Assembly (NCBI GenBank): GCA_016866415.1
Contig: VGML01000072.1
Span: forward strand, 1-9,525
Reading direction: 5' to 3'
Length of the DNA stretch: 9,525 nucleotides
Origin: Bacteroidota bacterium
GTDB taxonomy: Bacteria > Bacteroidota > Bacteroidia > Flavobacteriales_D > Crocinitomicaceae
Part shown: positions 1 to 7,239 of the stretch, piece by piece
How the letters are laid out: each line of letters starts with the position of its first letter
Numbering within the stretch: the first letter of the stretch is position 1
The notes under the pieces: model-generated
Databases searched by the model: none
What the model saw: only the letters and a program-made list of their open reading frames with translations
What the model was told of the DNA's origin: nothing
Program-made: the position numbers and the translations under genes

Positions 1-2
1 AT

Positions 3-440
3 AATTTCCAACAAGCAGATACGGGAACGAAAATGGTTCATTTGGGTAAAAATACGAAAAGCACAATTATTTCGAAAGGAATTTCTGCTGGAAAATCTCA
101 GAATTCGTATAGAGGCCTTGTTCAAATTCATAAAAATGCGAACAACGCTAGAAATTTTTCTCAGTGCGATTCTTTGTTGATGACTGATCAGTGCGGGGCG
201 CATACCTTTCCCTACATCGAATGTAAAAACCCGTCTGCGAAAATTGAACACGAAGCAACGACTTCCAAGATTGGTGAAGATCAGTTGTTTTATTGTATGC
301 AACGGGGAATTAGCGAAGAAAAAGCGATTAGCCTGATTGTAAATGGATATTGTAAAGAGGTTTTGAATCAATTACCGATGGAATTTGCTGTTGAAGCGCA
401 GAAATTGTTGGCGATTAGTTTGGAGGGTAGTGTTGGTTAG
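3..440 (+). CDS. sufB: SufB, Fe-S cluster assembly scaffold protein (C-terminal part, 5' end outside window)
   Basis: SufB is the scaffold subunit of the cytosolic SufBC2D complex, which builds Fe-S clusters from sulfur donated by the SufS/SufE system. The frame is open from base 3, so the ATG at 33 is internal; 145 residues are visible, against about 480-495 for the whole protein. The visible part matches the conserved SufB C-terminus: NFQQADTGTKM at the edge, SQCDSLL (Cys at 165-167, equivalent to E. coli Cys405, a proposed cluster/sulfur-acceptor site), CGAHTFPY, EHEATTSKIGEDQLFYC (Glu-His-Glu at 246-254, equivalent to E. coli 432-434) and the terminal LEFAVEAQ-like block. It ends in TAG at 438-440. 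All key C-terminal residues are intact, so this is a functional-looking copy, first in the visible suf cluster and followed by an unusually long spacer before sufC. Confidence 0.96.
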   Translation, partial: NFQQADTGTKMVHLGKNTKSTIISKGISAGKSQNSYRGLVQIHKNANNARNFSQCDSLLMTDQCGAHTFPYIECKNPSAKIEHEATTSKIGEDQLFYCMQRGISEEKAISLIVNGYCKEVLNQLPMEFAVEAQKLLAISLEGSVG

Positions 441-474
441 AAAAAAGTTAAAAGATAAAAGTTGAGAGTTAATT

Positions 475-512
475 TCTCCCCTTGCCTGTCCGCCGGCAGG
501 TGGAAGGGGAGA
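475..512. repeat. GC-rich palindrome 1 in the sufB-sufC spacer
   Basis: TCTCCCCTT (475-483) pairs with AAGGGGAGA (504-512). Inside it CCTG (485-488) can pair with CAGG (497-500), around a CCGCCGG core. It is strikingly GC-rich against the AT-rich surroundings and looks like an inserted palindromic (REP/MITE-like) element rather than coding sequence. There is no T-run after it, so it is not a classic intrinsic terminator. Its function is unknown; in the transcript it could stabilise or insulate the sufB mRNA end. Confidence 0.7.
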
Positions 513-515
513 TTA

Positions 516-553
516 AGTCTGACGACTCTGACGAGTATCAGACTCCGTCAGAG
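516..553. repeat. Palindrome 2 in the sufB-sufC spacer (TCTGACG-type nested inverted repeats)
   Basis: This contains alternative, mutually exclusive stems: AGTCTGA (516-522) with TCAGACT (538-544), and CTCTGACG (526-533) with CGTCAGAG (546-553). The half-sites share the core TCTGACG, so the element is built from repeated inverted copies of one short word. It lies 3 nt after palindrome 1, and the two probably form one composite repeat unit. Role unknown. Confidence 0.7.
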
Positions 554-592
554 AGGGGTGACAGAAATAAATTTATAGTAAACAAATATCAT

Positions 593-617
593 CCCCCTAA
601 GCCCTTTTCAAAGGGGG
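593..617. repeat. CCCCCT/AGGGGG hairpin upstream of sufC
   Basis: CCCCCT (593-598) can pair with AGGGGG (612-617), or alternatively CCCTTT (602-607) with AAAGGG (610-615). The two pairings compete. The C5/G5 type of intergenic inverted repeat is, from memory, common as a dispersed element in Bacteroidota and other bacteria. It ends 34 nt before the sufC ATG and could act as a partial terminator or processing site between sufB and sufC. Confidence 0.6.
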
Positions 618-651
618 AAGTAGACTCAATAAAATAAGTAATAAGTTGAAA

Positions 652-1404
652 ATGATAAAAATTAAAAACTTACACGCAAACATTGAAGGGAAAGAAATCC
701 TTAGAGGATTGAATCTTGAAGTTAAGGCTGGAGAGGTGCATGCGATAATGGGTCCGAATGGCGCTGGAAAAAGCACGTTAGCAAGTATTTTAGCTGGTCG
801 GGAAGAATATGAAATTACAGATGGATCGATTGACTTTGACGGTAAAGATTTAATGGAACTTTCAACGGAGGATCGCGCAAGAGAAGGATTGTTTTTGGCG
901 TTCCAATATCCGGTAGAAATTCCAGGGGTTTCAAATGTTAATTTCCTAAGAACCGCGTTAAACGAGATTCGTGAATACAAAGGTCAAGAGCCAATTTCAG
1001 CAAAAGATTTCATGACGATGGTTCGCGAAAAATCTGCAATTGTTGAATTGGATAGTAAATTGGCTTCGAGAGCAGTTAACGAAGGTTTTTCCGGTGGAGA
1101 GAAGAAGCGAAATGAAATTTTCCAAATGGCTATGCTTGAACCGAAATTGGCAATTCTCGATGAAACGGATTCAGGTCTCGACATTGACGCACTTCGAATT
1201 GTAGCCAATGGGGTTAATAAGTTGAAATCACCTAATAATGCTACCATTGTCATTACACATTACCAACGTTTATTGGATTATATCGTTCCAGATTTTGTTC
1301 ATGTGCTTTACAACGGACAAATTGTGAAAACTGGTTCAAAAGAATTAGCCTTGGAATTGGAAGAAAAAGGATACGATTGGATTAAGGACGAATTAGCTGT
1401 TTAA
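652..1404 (+). CDS. sufC: SufC, ABC-type ATPase of the SufBC2D complex
   Basis: SufC is a cytosolic ABC ATPase without a membrane partner; its dimer drives conformational change in SufB-SufD during Fe-S cluster assembly. The 250-aa product has the full set of motifs: Walker A GPNGAGKST (residues 34-42), Q-loop Gln85 in FLAFQYP, ABC signature FSGGEKKR (146-153), Walker B plus D-loop LAILDETDSGLD (166-177, catalytic Glu171) and switch His203 in ITHYQRLL. Length is normal for the family. The ATG at 652 is chosen because it gives the standard SufC start (MIKIKNLHA); a TTG two codons upstream (646) is also in frame but less likely. No Shine-Dalgarno is visible, as is usual in Bacteroidota. SufD follows after 10 nt, so the two are surely co-transcribed. 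Confidence 0.97.
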   Translation: MIKIKNLHANIEGKEILRGLNLEVKAGEVHAIMGPNGAGKSTLASILAGREEYEITDGSIDFDGKDLMELSTEDRAREGLFLAFQYPVEIPGVSNVNFLRTALNEIREYKGQEPISAKDFMTMVREKSAIVELDSKLASRAVNEGFSGGEKKRNEIFQMAMLEPKLAILDETDSGLDIDALRIVANGVNKLKSPNNATIVITHYQRLLDYIVPDFVHVLYNGQIVKTGSKELALELEEKGYDWIKDELAV

Positions 1405-1414
1405 TTTCAAAATT

Positions 1415-2656
1415 ATGCAAGAGATTGTATCACCAACAAATACGAAATTAAGCCAGTTTCGATCGGGCTTGAAACCGACTTCAATTTTATTCTCGAAGGA
1501 AACTTTAGAGGAAGCCAATCAATTACTTGAAAAAAGAGATTTCCCGACAACTCGAGAAGAATCTTGGAAATATACGCGCTTGACTAAATTGGCGAACACA
1601 ACTTTTTCAGGTTCTGTCTCATCGAATAATTTCGATATTCCATTCGTTCATGCAGATTCCTATCGTTTCATATTTACGAATGGTCAATTAACCGAATTTA
1701 ATGACGGGGTGAATGCTAGGTCCGTTAAGGATGTCCGAGAAAATAATCTTAATAATATCAGTCTTAAAAATCACTTTTTCGAGGCTATAAATCTGGCTTT
1801 TGCTGAAGATGGACTTTTCATAGAAATTGAAGCGAATCAAAAACTTGAAAAACCAATTGAAATCGTTCACGTTTCGAATGGAAATAAAATCACCAATTTG
1901 CGTCATGTTTTTCGGGTAGGGCGTCATGCGAAAGCTGAGATTACAATGACTTATGTGAGTTCTGACGAAAGTAATGGTTTCTTAAACGTTGTTTCAAACA
2001 TAGCATTGGAGGATGGAGCTTATTTGACCATCAATAAATTGCAAACTGAATCAGGAACCGATTTTCATTTTTCAAGAGAAGCTGTAAAACAAGAGAAAAA
2101 TTCAAATTTTACGCTTAATACATTGACATTCAATGGAAATTTCGTTCGAAATGATGTAAATGTATTCGTGAACGGACAGAATGCTGAAACGAATTTAAAC
2201 GGAGCTTATTTAGTAAAAAATAATCAATTAGTTGATAACCATACGATTGTTGATCATTTAGTTGCGAATTGTCAGTCGAATGAATTATACAAAGGTGTTC
2301 TTTACGGTAAATCAACAGCTGTGTTCAATGGAAAAGTGTTTGTTCGACCTGATGCTCAAAAAATTAATGCGTTTCAATCGAATGGTAATGTACTTTTGAG
2401 TGATGACGCTTCGGTAAATTCAAAACCAGAATTGGAAATTTATGCGGATGATGTTAAATGTTCCCATGGTTCAACAACAGGTCAATTAGATGAAAATGCA
2501 GTTTTTTATTTAAGAGCTAGAGGGCTTTCTGAAAAGTCTGCCAAAGAATTGCTCGTTTCTGCTTTCATTTCGGATGTCTTGAATAAAATCGAAAATGAGG
2601 AAGTATTGAACTTCACTCATTCTTATTTGAACAAAGAATTCGGTTGGAATATTTAG
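1415..2656 (+). CDS. sufD: SufD, Fe-S cluster assembly scaffold subunit
   Basis: SufD is the SufB paralogue that completes the SufBC2D scaffold and supports iron acquisition and cluster formation at the SufB-SufD interface. The 413-aa product has a typical divergent N-terminus with the early motif TREESWKYTRL, a beta-helix core, and the conserved C-terminal block CSHGSTTGQLDENAVFYL followed by RARGLS. His351 in CSHG corresponds to E. coli SufD His360, the residue implicated in cluster formation. The start is the first in-frame ATG, 10 nt after the sufC stop. No sufS or sufE follows: the next gene is convergent, so the visible suf unit ends here. An 8-bp palindrome AGAGCTCT (2657-2664) directly follows the stop but is too short to call a terminator. 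Confidence 0.95.
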   Translation: MQEIVSPTNTKLSQFRSGLKPTSILFSKETLEEANQLLEKRDFPTTREESWKYTRLTKLANTTFSGSVSSNNFDIPFVHADSYRFIFTNGQLTEFNDGVNARSVKDVRENNLNNISLKNHFFEAINLAFAEDGLFIEIEANQKLEKPIEIVHVSNGNKITNLRHVFRVGRHAKAEITMTYVSSDESNGFLNVVSNIALEDGAYLTINKLQTESGTDFHFSREAVKQEKNSNFTLNTLTFNGNFVRNDVNVFVNGQNAETNLNGAYLVKNNQLVDNHTIVDHLVANCQSNELYKGVLYGKSTAVFNGKVFVRPDAQKINAFQSNGNVLLSDDASVNSKPELEIYADDVKCSHGSTTGQLDENAVFYLRARGLSEKSAKELLVSAFISDVLNKIENEEVLNFTHSYLNKEFGWNI

Positions 2657-2677
2657 AGAGCTCTAAAATCCAAGTTC

Positions 2678-3472
2678 TTAAAGTGATTTCGTTCGTCCAC
2701 CATCAACAGGGAGGTTAATTCCATTGATGTATGACGCTTCTGGTGAAGCCAAAAAGGCAATTGCTGCTGCGACTTCTTCTGGTTGAGCGATGCGTTTCAT
2801 CGGTGATTCTTCAGCCATTTCTTGGAAAATATCGGAAATCGTTTCACCCGTTTTTTCAGATTTTGCCTCAGCGATACCTTGAAGACGAATTGTGTTGGTT
2901 GCACCAGGAAGAACGTTGTTTACAGTAATGCCATATTGTCCAAGTTCATTAGCTAAAGTTTTACTCCAACTCGCAACCGCTCCTCTAATAGTATTTGAAA
3001 CACCTAGATTAGGTAAGGGCTGTTTAACTGACGTTGAAATTACATTAATAATTCTTCCGTAACCTGATTCTATCATTCCAGGATATAGCGCTTGAACTAA
3101 TATATGATTACAAATCAAATGTTGGTTGAAGGTATTGATAAATTCTTCCGTTGTCGCGTCTTTGATTGGTCCGCCTTTCGGTCCTCCCGTGTTATTTACA
3201 AGAATATTCACTTTATTTCCTTTAGCTACAAACTCAGATATGATATTTTTCAACTCTTCTGGTTTGGAAAAATCGGCAACGAGATAAGTATGTTTTTGAT
3301 TCCCCGAAAAGGGAAGTTTCTGAAGAGCTTCTTTAAGTTTTACCTCATTTCGGGCAATTAAGACAACATTTGCTCCCATTTCTGCCAATTTGATCGCAGT
3401 TGATTTTCCAATACCTTGCGTACTTCCACATACCAAAGCGGTTTTATTTTGAAGAAACTGAGTGATTTCCAT
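2678..3472 (-). CDS. SDR-family oxidoreductase-like protein with atypical Ser/Arg in place of catalytic Tyr/Lys
   Basis: This is a Rossmann-fold short-chain dehydrogenase/reductase of 264 aa, the classical length, probably cytosolic. Seen: the dinucleotide-binding glycine motif GSTQGIG (16-22), NNTGG (93-97, replacing NNAG), IISTS-like strand with Ser146, PG (189-190), and the C-terminal VDGG (256-259). The residue 13 after Ser146, where the catalytic Tyr should be, is Ser159, and the Lys position is Arg163 (SNTIR instead of YxxxK). From family knowledge, an SN-x-x-R variant occurs in a subgroup often labelled 3-oxoacyl-ACP reductase-like, so the substrate and even redox activity are uncertain. 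The gene is convergent with sufD (21-nt gap) and divergent from the DUF2141 gene. A perfect TAnnTTTG box lies 20 nt before its ATG. Confidence 0.92.
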   Translation of the reverse strand: MEITQFLQNKTALVCGSTQGIGKSTAIKLAEMGANVVLIARNEVKLKEALQKLPFSGNQKHTYLVADFSKPEELKNIISEFVAKGNKVNILVNNTGGPKGGPIKDATTEEFINTFNQHLICNHILVQALYPGMIESGYGRIINVISTSVKQPLPNLGVSNTIRGAVASWSKTLANELGQYGITVNNVLPGATNTIRLQGIAEAKSEKTGETISDIFQEMAEESPMKRIAQPEEVAAAIAFLASPEASYINGINLPVDGGRTKSL

Positions 3473-3492
3473 TTATTTGAATCTTTTTGTTT

Positions 3493-3500
3493 CAAAGATA
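3493..3500 (-). promoter_or_regulatory. Putative -7 promoter box of the SDR gene
   Basis: Read on the minus strand this is TATCTTTG, a full match to the Bacteroidota sigma-ABfr -7 consensus TAnnTTTG, 20 nt upstream of the SDR ATG. A good TTTG -33 element at the expected spacing is not seen (a TTTG lies only 11 nt away), so this is a plausible but incomplete promoter. Confidence 0.4.
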
Positions 3501-3607
3501 ATTGTATTCAACAAATTTTGATCTTTAGTTTATCAATGTATTTTTTAATAAAATCTATTTAAATTAAACAAAATACGTAATTTTCTGCTTATCAAAAAAT
3601 TAAAGTT

Positions 3608-4120
3608 ATGATTAAGGTCATCGAAATTTCATTTTTTCTCATTTTAGCTATTTCGATTACGAGTTGTAAAAAGAAAAATATCCAACCCCAACCTAATCCA
3701 ACTCCCATTGTTCAAGATACTACTGGAGGAAATACAAATAGTGATACATTATCTAAACTAGTCATCAATCTTAGTGGAATGCAAAACACGAATGGGAAAG
3801 TGAATGTCGCACTATTCAATAGTTCCGCAAGTTTCAATGACCCCAATCAAGCATACCGAGAGTTGTTTTTAGTCTGTACAGGAAGCAGTATGACCATTTC
3901 ACTTGATAGTATTATTCCAGGAGATTATGCTTTTGCAATCTTCCACGACGAAAATGACAATCAGAATTTAGATCAAAATTTATTTGGTATTCCAACAGAG
4001 GGATTTGCATTTTCAAATAATGCGATGGGATCTTTTGGTCCTCCTAGTTGGTCTCAAGCAAAATTTTCAATTCCGAAATCAAGCATTGTAGGTCAAAATA
4101 TAGAATTGAATTTTTATTAA
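3608..4120 (+). CDS. DUF2141-family lipoprotein
   Basis: A predicted surface or periplasmic lipoprotein of 170 aa; the function of the family is unknown. Residues 1-20 form a lipoprotein signal peptide with a hydrophobic core and lipobox-like ITSC (Cys20), followed by KKK and a Pro/Asn/Thr-rich linker (about 24-48). The DUF2141 domain spans about 50-168: a G-K-V-N-V-A-L-F strand, the PGDYAFAIFHDENDN block (104-118), the Asp/Asn-rich HDENDNQNLD (113-122), and GIPTEGFAFSNNA (127-139) followed by FGPPSW, all hallmark segments of this family. The Asp/Asn-rich loop could bind a cation, but that is inference. It stands alone, divergent from the SDR gene and convergent with the long gene to its right; only a weak 4-bp stem before a T-run (about 4119-4135) follows it. 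Confidence 0.88.
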   Translation: MIKVIEISFFLILAISITSCKKKNIQPQPNPTPIVQDTTGGNTNSDTLSKLVINLSGMQNTNGKVNVALFNSSASFNDPNQAYRELFLVCTGSSMTISLDSIIPGDYAFAIFHDENDNQNLDQNLFGIPTEGFAFSNNAMGSFGPPSWSQAKFSIPKSSIVGQNIELNFY

Positions 4121-4137
4121 GTTGAAGACTTTTTTAA

Positions 4138-6651
4138 TTAATATTCGTTTTGTTTTCGAAGTTCTCTTTGTTTTTTAATACGCTTTTTATCATACTTATT
4201 CATTTCATTACCAATAGCATCTGCAGCAATTCTAAATCCGATTCGACAAGAAGCCTCATCCTTATTATAAACTTGGGAATTTTTCAAGACCAGATAATGA
4301 GCTTCGTCGTGCCAACTTCCTCCTTTAACCAATCGGTAATTATTTTTTAGATTGGAACTAGGATAACTGAACGGGTTTTCTGCTCTTTTTAAGGCCGATG
4401 CATTTTGTTTGTATCTGGTAAAGGCTGGGTAGAGTTTCCATGTGAAAAAATCATATGGTTCTTTGGTTTCGATAAAATCGTATTTACCAGAACTTATATT
4501 ATAAATTTTAATGTAATTATTTCTTCTTGAGGGAATCTCCTCTAATAAATGGACTCCGTCTATGACATCTTTAGGACCTTTTTCTGATTTAACAGAATCT
4601 TTCGTAATGGATTTTTTCGGATTATTTAGTTCATCAATTTTTAATTTGTATGATTCATCTATCGAATTTAAGGCAAGGAATTTTTTCTTTACATCTTCAA
4701 AAGAGTCTTCGGCAAATACTTGATAAAAGTCCAAACGTTTTTTTATCAAATTTTTATGGTTTTCACTGTCTTTTTCTACTAAAAAAGTAGAATCGGTGTA
4801 GGGGTCAGTTATGTAAATAACTGTTTTCGAAGTGTCTTTGCTTTTGATGAAATCATTTCTTTGAAAATACCATAAGTAATCGTTATAGAAATTCCCCAAT
4901 TCAGGCGTTGTATTAACCCATTCCGCTGCATTTCCATACATGCAATAGAGTCCATTGAAATTTGGTTCGTAACTTTTTACTTTACACAAATATTGAATTC
5001 CATCATCTTGAAAAGATTTAATGTATAATCCAGAATTTAATTGAATAGGACCAAAATTAGCTTGATAGTTACCATTTGAATTGATTTGGTATCCATTTGT
5101 AATAGGTAATAACCTATTCCATTTATATTCATTTATAATAACATAATTCATGGCAGCTCTTTCCCATTCTTTCTCATTTGGCAAGCGAAATTTAAGTGTT
5201 GGATCGTAATTCTTTTTTGAAGTTTTACCTGCCTCATAATGATACATCATGGTTCTCCAAATACAATATGCTTTAGCCTGTTCAAAAGTTAAACCAACGA
5301 TAGGAAAATTTTTATAATACTCTGCCCAAAAATAATTTTCTTGTGTACTATTGTTCATGTGCATTTCCTTTTCCCAAAGCGAAGTATCTGGATAAACACG
5401 GATTCTATTTTTTGTTCCATCCTCATCGTAATAGTCAAAAAACAATAAACGAACATCTAATTCTTTTCTTTTATAATAAAAACGTTCAGATTCATTAGAG
5501 TACATGTCACTAATTAAGAAATTTACTTCAGGGTCTTCATAATCCAATTTTTTACTCCAATTCAACATGAAATAGTTTCCTTTTTTATCTTTTTTCCCAC
5601 TATTGAATGTTACATTTTTTATCCATTTTTTTTGATCTTCTTCAGAACATCTCCTTACAATTTTTTCTCGAGCAATAGAATCCCTAACCCAATTTACAAA
5701 CTCCCGATATTCGCCATTTGTGACTTCGTGATCCGAGATGTAAAAAGGTTTTACATTTGGGTGAATGCTAAAGTCATTGTTAAAAAAATAGGTAGTATCA
5801 TTTTTAGATAGATTAGAAACGTCTCGACTCAAATAGCTAACGGGAAGTGAGTCAATATAACTCATTCCATCAAAATATTTATTTTTTAGTTGAACTTTAC
5901 CCTCTCCAATTATTGGAAAAGTTTCGTTTTTGACACATCGCACCGCGAAACCATCTCCTTCAAAACCATCATGTGATGAGCCCGATTGAAGTTTTTTAAA
6001 GTCAATACCACCTATAAAAGATAATAAATAATCGTCAAAACTCTCTGTGCTTTGGAATTGATAGTATGAATCATCACGCAAAAAAATGATATCATCAATT
6101 TTGTTAGTCCAGAAGTAAGCTATTTCCCCTAATTCTTTAAATTTTGATTCGATATAACCGCTAGGCTGAGCGTTAAATCCTGAAATACCCATACCAGTTA
6201 CATTACTCTTCCAGTTTGAGGTACTCATCAATAACAATTCTGTGGATGTACTGTATGGATATTTTGAGTTTACAGATTTTTCTAGTGTCTGCCAATCCTC
6301 CAAACTTGGGATTTTCCATCCTTCGGGAGCAAGTCCTCTTGGGTCATTTACAGCATACCAATTATAGAGTTTTCCATAGGTTTTACCATTGAGTGTATCG
6401 AAATTATAGTAACACCAAGCAGGTCGCTTTTCATTATTGGCCATTTCCCATTCTTCAAGTGATTTTGCTTCCGGTATTTTTTCTCCATTTTTAAAATGAT
6501 CTGTATTTAAATTTTCAGCCATCCATTTTTGTGAGCCAATGTTAACGGATTTTGAATCGGCTTCTTTCGCTTTAACACTTTTTTCTTTTTGTGCAAATGA
6601 ATAAAAACCAATTAAAGCAGAAAAAAATAAAAGAAGAGATTTTATTTTCAT
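4138..6651 (-). CDS. Secreted FISUMP + GldK-like FGE-sulfatase fusion protein
   Basis: An 837-aa exported protein that is not a simple member of one family. Residues 1-21 are a Sec signal peptide ending FAQ, without a lipobox. Residues about 36-241 form a FISUMP domain (NIGSQKWMAENLN, GKLYNWYAVNDPRGLAPEGW, GFAVRCVK). Residues about 300-812 carry a formylglycine-generating-enzyme/sulfatase-modifying-factor fold: FYISDHEVTNGEYREFVNW (303-321), VYPDTSLW (419-426), PIVGLTFEQAKAYCIWR (450-466), FRLPNEKEWERAA (488-500), YGNAAEWV (572-579), KGGSWHDE (776-783) and CRIGFRIAAD (802-811). The VRDSIA and VYPDT pattern recalls GldK/PorK, the T9SS outer-membrane ring lipoprotein, which is roughly half this size. 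A charged insertion of about 190 residues lies between the EWV and GGSW motifs. The C-terminal tail is Lys/Arg-rich. Last gene of the probable three-gene unit, 32 nt after the preceding gene. Enzymatic activity is not expected; role unknown. Confidence 0.88.
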   Translation of the reverse strand: MKIKSLLLFFSALIGFYSFAQKEKSVKAKEADSKSVNIGSQKWMAENLNTDHFKNGEKIPEAKSLEEWEMANNEKRPAWCYYNFDTLNGKTYGKLYNWYAVNDPRGLAPEGWKIPSLEDWQTLEKSVNSKYPYSTSTELLLMSTSNWKSNVTGMGISGFNAQPSGYIESKFKELGEIAYFWTNKIDDIIFLRDDSYYQFQSTESFDDYLLSFIGGIDFKKLQSGSSHDGFEGDGFAVRCVKNETFPIIGEGKVQLKNKYFDGMSYIDSLPVSYLSRDVSNLSKNDTTYFFNNDFSIHPNVKPFYISDHEVTNGEYREFVNWVRDSIAREKIVRRCSEEDQKKWIKNVTFNSGKKDKKGNYFMLNWSKKLDYEDPEVNFLISDMYSNESERFYYKRKELDVRLLFFDYYDEDGTKNRIRVYPDTSLWEKEMHMNNSTQENYFWAEYYKNFPIVGLTFEQAKAYCIWRTMMYHYEAGKTSKKNYDPTLKFRLPNEKEWERAAMNYVIINEYKWNRLLPITNGYQINSNGNYQANFGPIQLNSGLYIKSFQDDGIQYLCKVKSYEPNFNGLYCMYGNAAEWVNTTPELGNFYNDYLWYFQRNDFIKSKDTSKTVIYITDPYTDSTFLVEKDSENHKNLIKKRLDFYQVFAEDSFEDVKKKFLALNSIDESYKLKIDELNNPKKSITKDSVKSEKGPKDVIDGVHLLEEIPSRRNNYIKIYNISSGKYDFIETKEPYDFFTWKLYPAFTRYKQNASALKRAENPFSYPSSNLKNNYRLVKGGSWHDEAHYLVLKNSQVYNKDEASCRIGFRIAADAIGNEMNKYDKKRIKKQRELRKQNEY
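6505..6543 (-). repeat. 39-nt direct repeat, copy A (in the FISUMP-GldK-like gene)
   Basis: Identical over 39 nt to 8361-8399. On the minus strand it encodes NIGSQKWMAENLN of the FISUMP domain. Third-position identity over such a length, while flanking codons differ, indicates recent duplication or gene conversion between the two genes. Confidence 0.9.
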
Positions 6652-6683
6652 AAGTGATTTATATAATGACAGTTTTTTTAATG

Positions 6684-7151
6684 CTAATATTCCATTTCAA
6701 ATGGTTTTTCAATAGCTAATTTTTTTCCGTTTCTGTAGAACTCCAGAGTTATTGGAGCAATGGGTGCCCATTGAAGTAATGAAGTAACTACTACAGCATT
6801 CGAGGAAAAAAAAGATGACTCAAATTGACAATCGTTCGAGTTAAACAAGCTTTTGTTTTTTTCAACTTTAAACTGGTCTGGAGTCAAGTAAACTTTCTTA
6901 TCTGGTTCTGTTTCAAAAATAGTACTTGCTTTAATTTCACAATCTGTACAACCAATTAATGAAATAACTTGTGGTTGATTGTAAAACAACTTATTCTCAT
7001 TACCAGGTTTTGAATTTAATGATAAACCTAAGTATTCATAATTCATTATATTTTGGTCACTAGTTTTACCCTTTTTTCCTTTTTGAGAAAACAAAGTAAA
7101 TGGAATTATAAATAAAATGACTACTATTCTTGAGTTCAATATTTTTTTCAT
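6684..7151 (-). CDS. Small secreted protein of unknown function with C-x2-C motif
   Basis: I do not recognise a family. From the ATG at 7149-7151 the product is 155 aa: a clear signal peptide (MKKILNSR then a hydrophobic run, ending FSQ at 21-23), a KGKKGKT basic stretch, then a probable beta-rich domain. Cys68 and Cys71 (GCTDCEI) and Cys108 could form a disulfide or a metal site. The VISLIGCTDCEIKAS segment followed by strands is loosely reminiscent of Ig-like modules in exported Bacteroidota proteins, but that is weak. An in-frame TTG at 7178 would add nine residues ahead of the signal peptide and is unlikely. It sits between the two FISUMP genes on the same strand, 88 nt after one and 32 nt before the other, and has its own TAAATTTG box. 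Confidence 0.75.
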   Translation of the reverse strand: MKKILNSRIVVILFIIPFTLFSQKGKKGKTSDQNIMNYEYLGLSLNSKPGNENKLFYNQPQVISLIGCTDCEIKASTIFETEPDKKVYLTPDQFKVEKNKSLFNSNDCQFESSFFSSNAVVVTSLLQWAPIAPITLEFYRNGKKLAIEKPFEMEY

Positions 7152-7175
7152 TTTAACGATTTTAATTAAAACAAT

Positions 7176-7183
7176 CAAATTTA
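7176..7183 (-). promoter_or_regulatory. Putative -7 promoter box of the small secreted protein gene
   Basis: On the minus strand this reads TAAATTTG, a full TAnnTTTG match, 24 nt upstream of the ATG at 7151. An ATTG about 21 nt further upstream is an imperfect -33 candidate. The box plus following AT is identical to the one upstream of the FISUMP-CAP gene at 8531-8538, suggesting the same sigma factor and possibly shared control. Confidence 0.4.
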
Positions 7184-7239
7184 TTCAAACATTCTAAATT
7201 AAAGCAATGTTTTTATTTCATTTCGATTTAGTTTGACAA

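Noticed and set aside
597..1253. Minus-strand open frames opposite sufC (127 and 89 aa)
   Set aside because: They lie antisense to a clear SufC frame, have no family motifs and no promoter; they are shadows of the coding strand.
2654..2665. TAGAG-AG-CTCTA as a bidirectional terminator between sufD and the SDR gene
   Set aside because: Only a 5-bp stem with a 2-nt loop and no T-run; it partly overlaps the sufD stop codon.
3104..3361. 85-aa plus-strand frame opposite the SDR gene
   Set aside because: Antisense to conserved SDR motifs, with no start context or homology seen.
4119..4136. AAGT...ACTT plus T-run as terminator after the DUF2141 gene
   Set aside because: The stem is only 4 bp and AT-rich; too weak to call as a feature in such AT-rich sequence.
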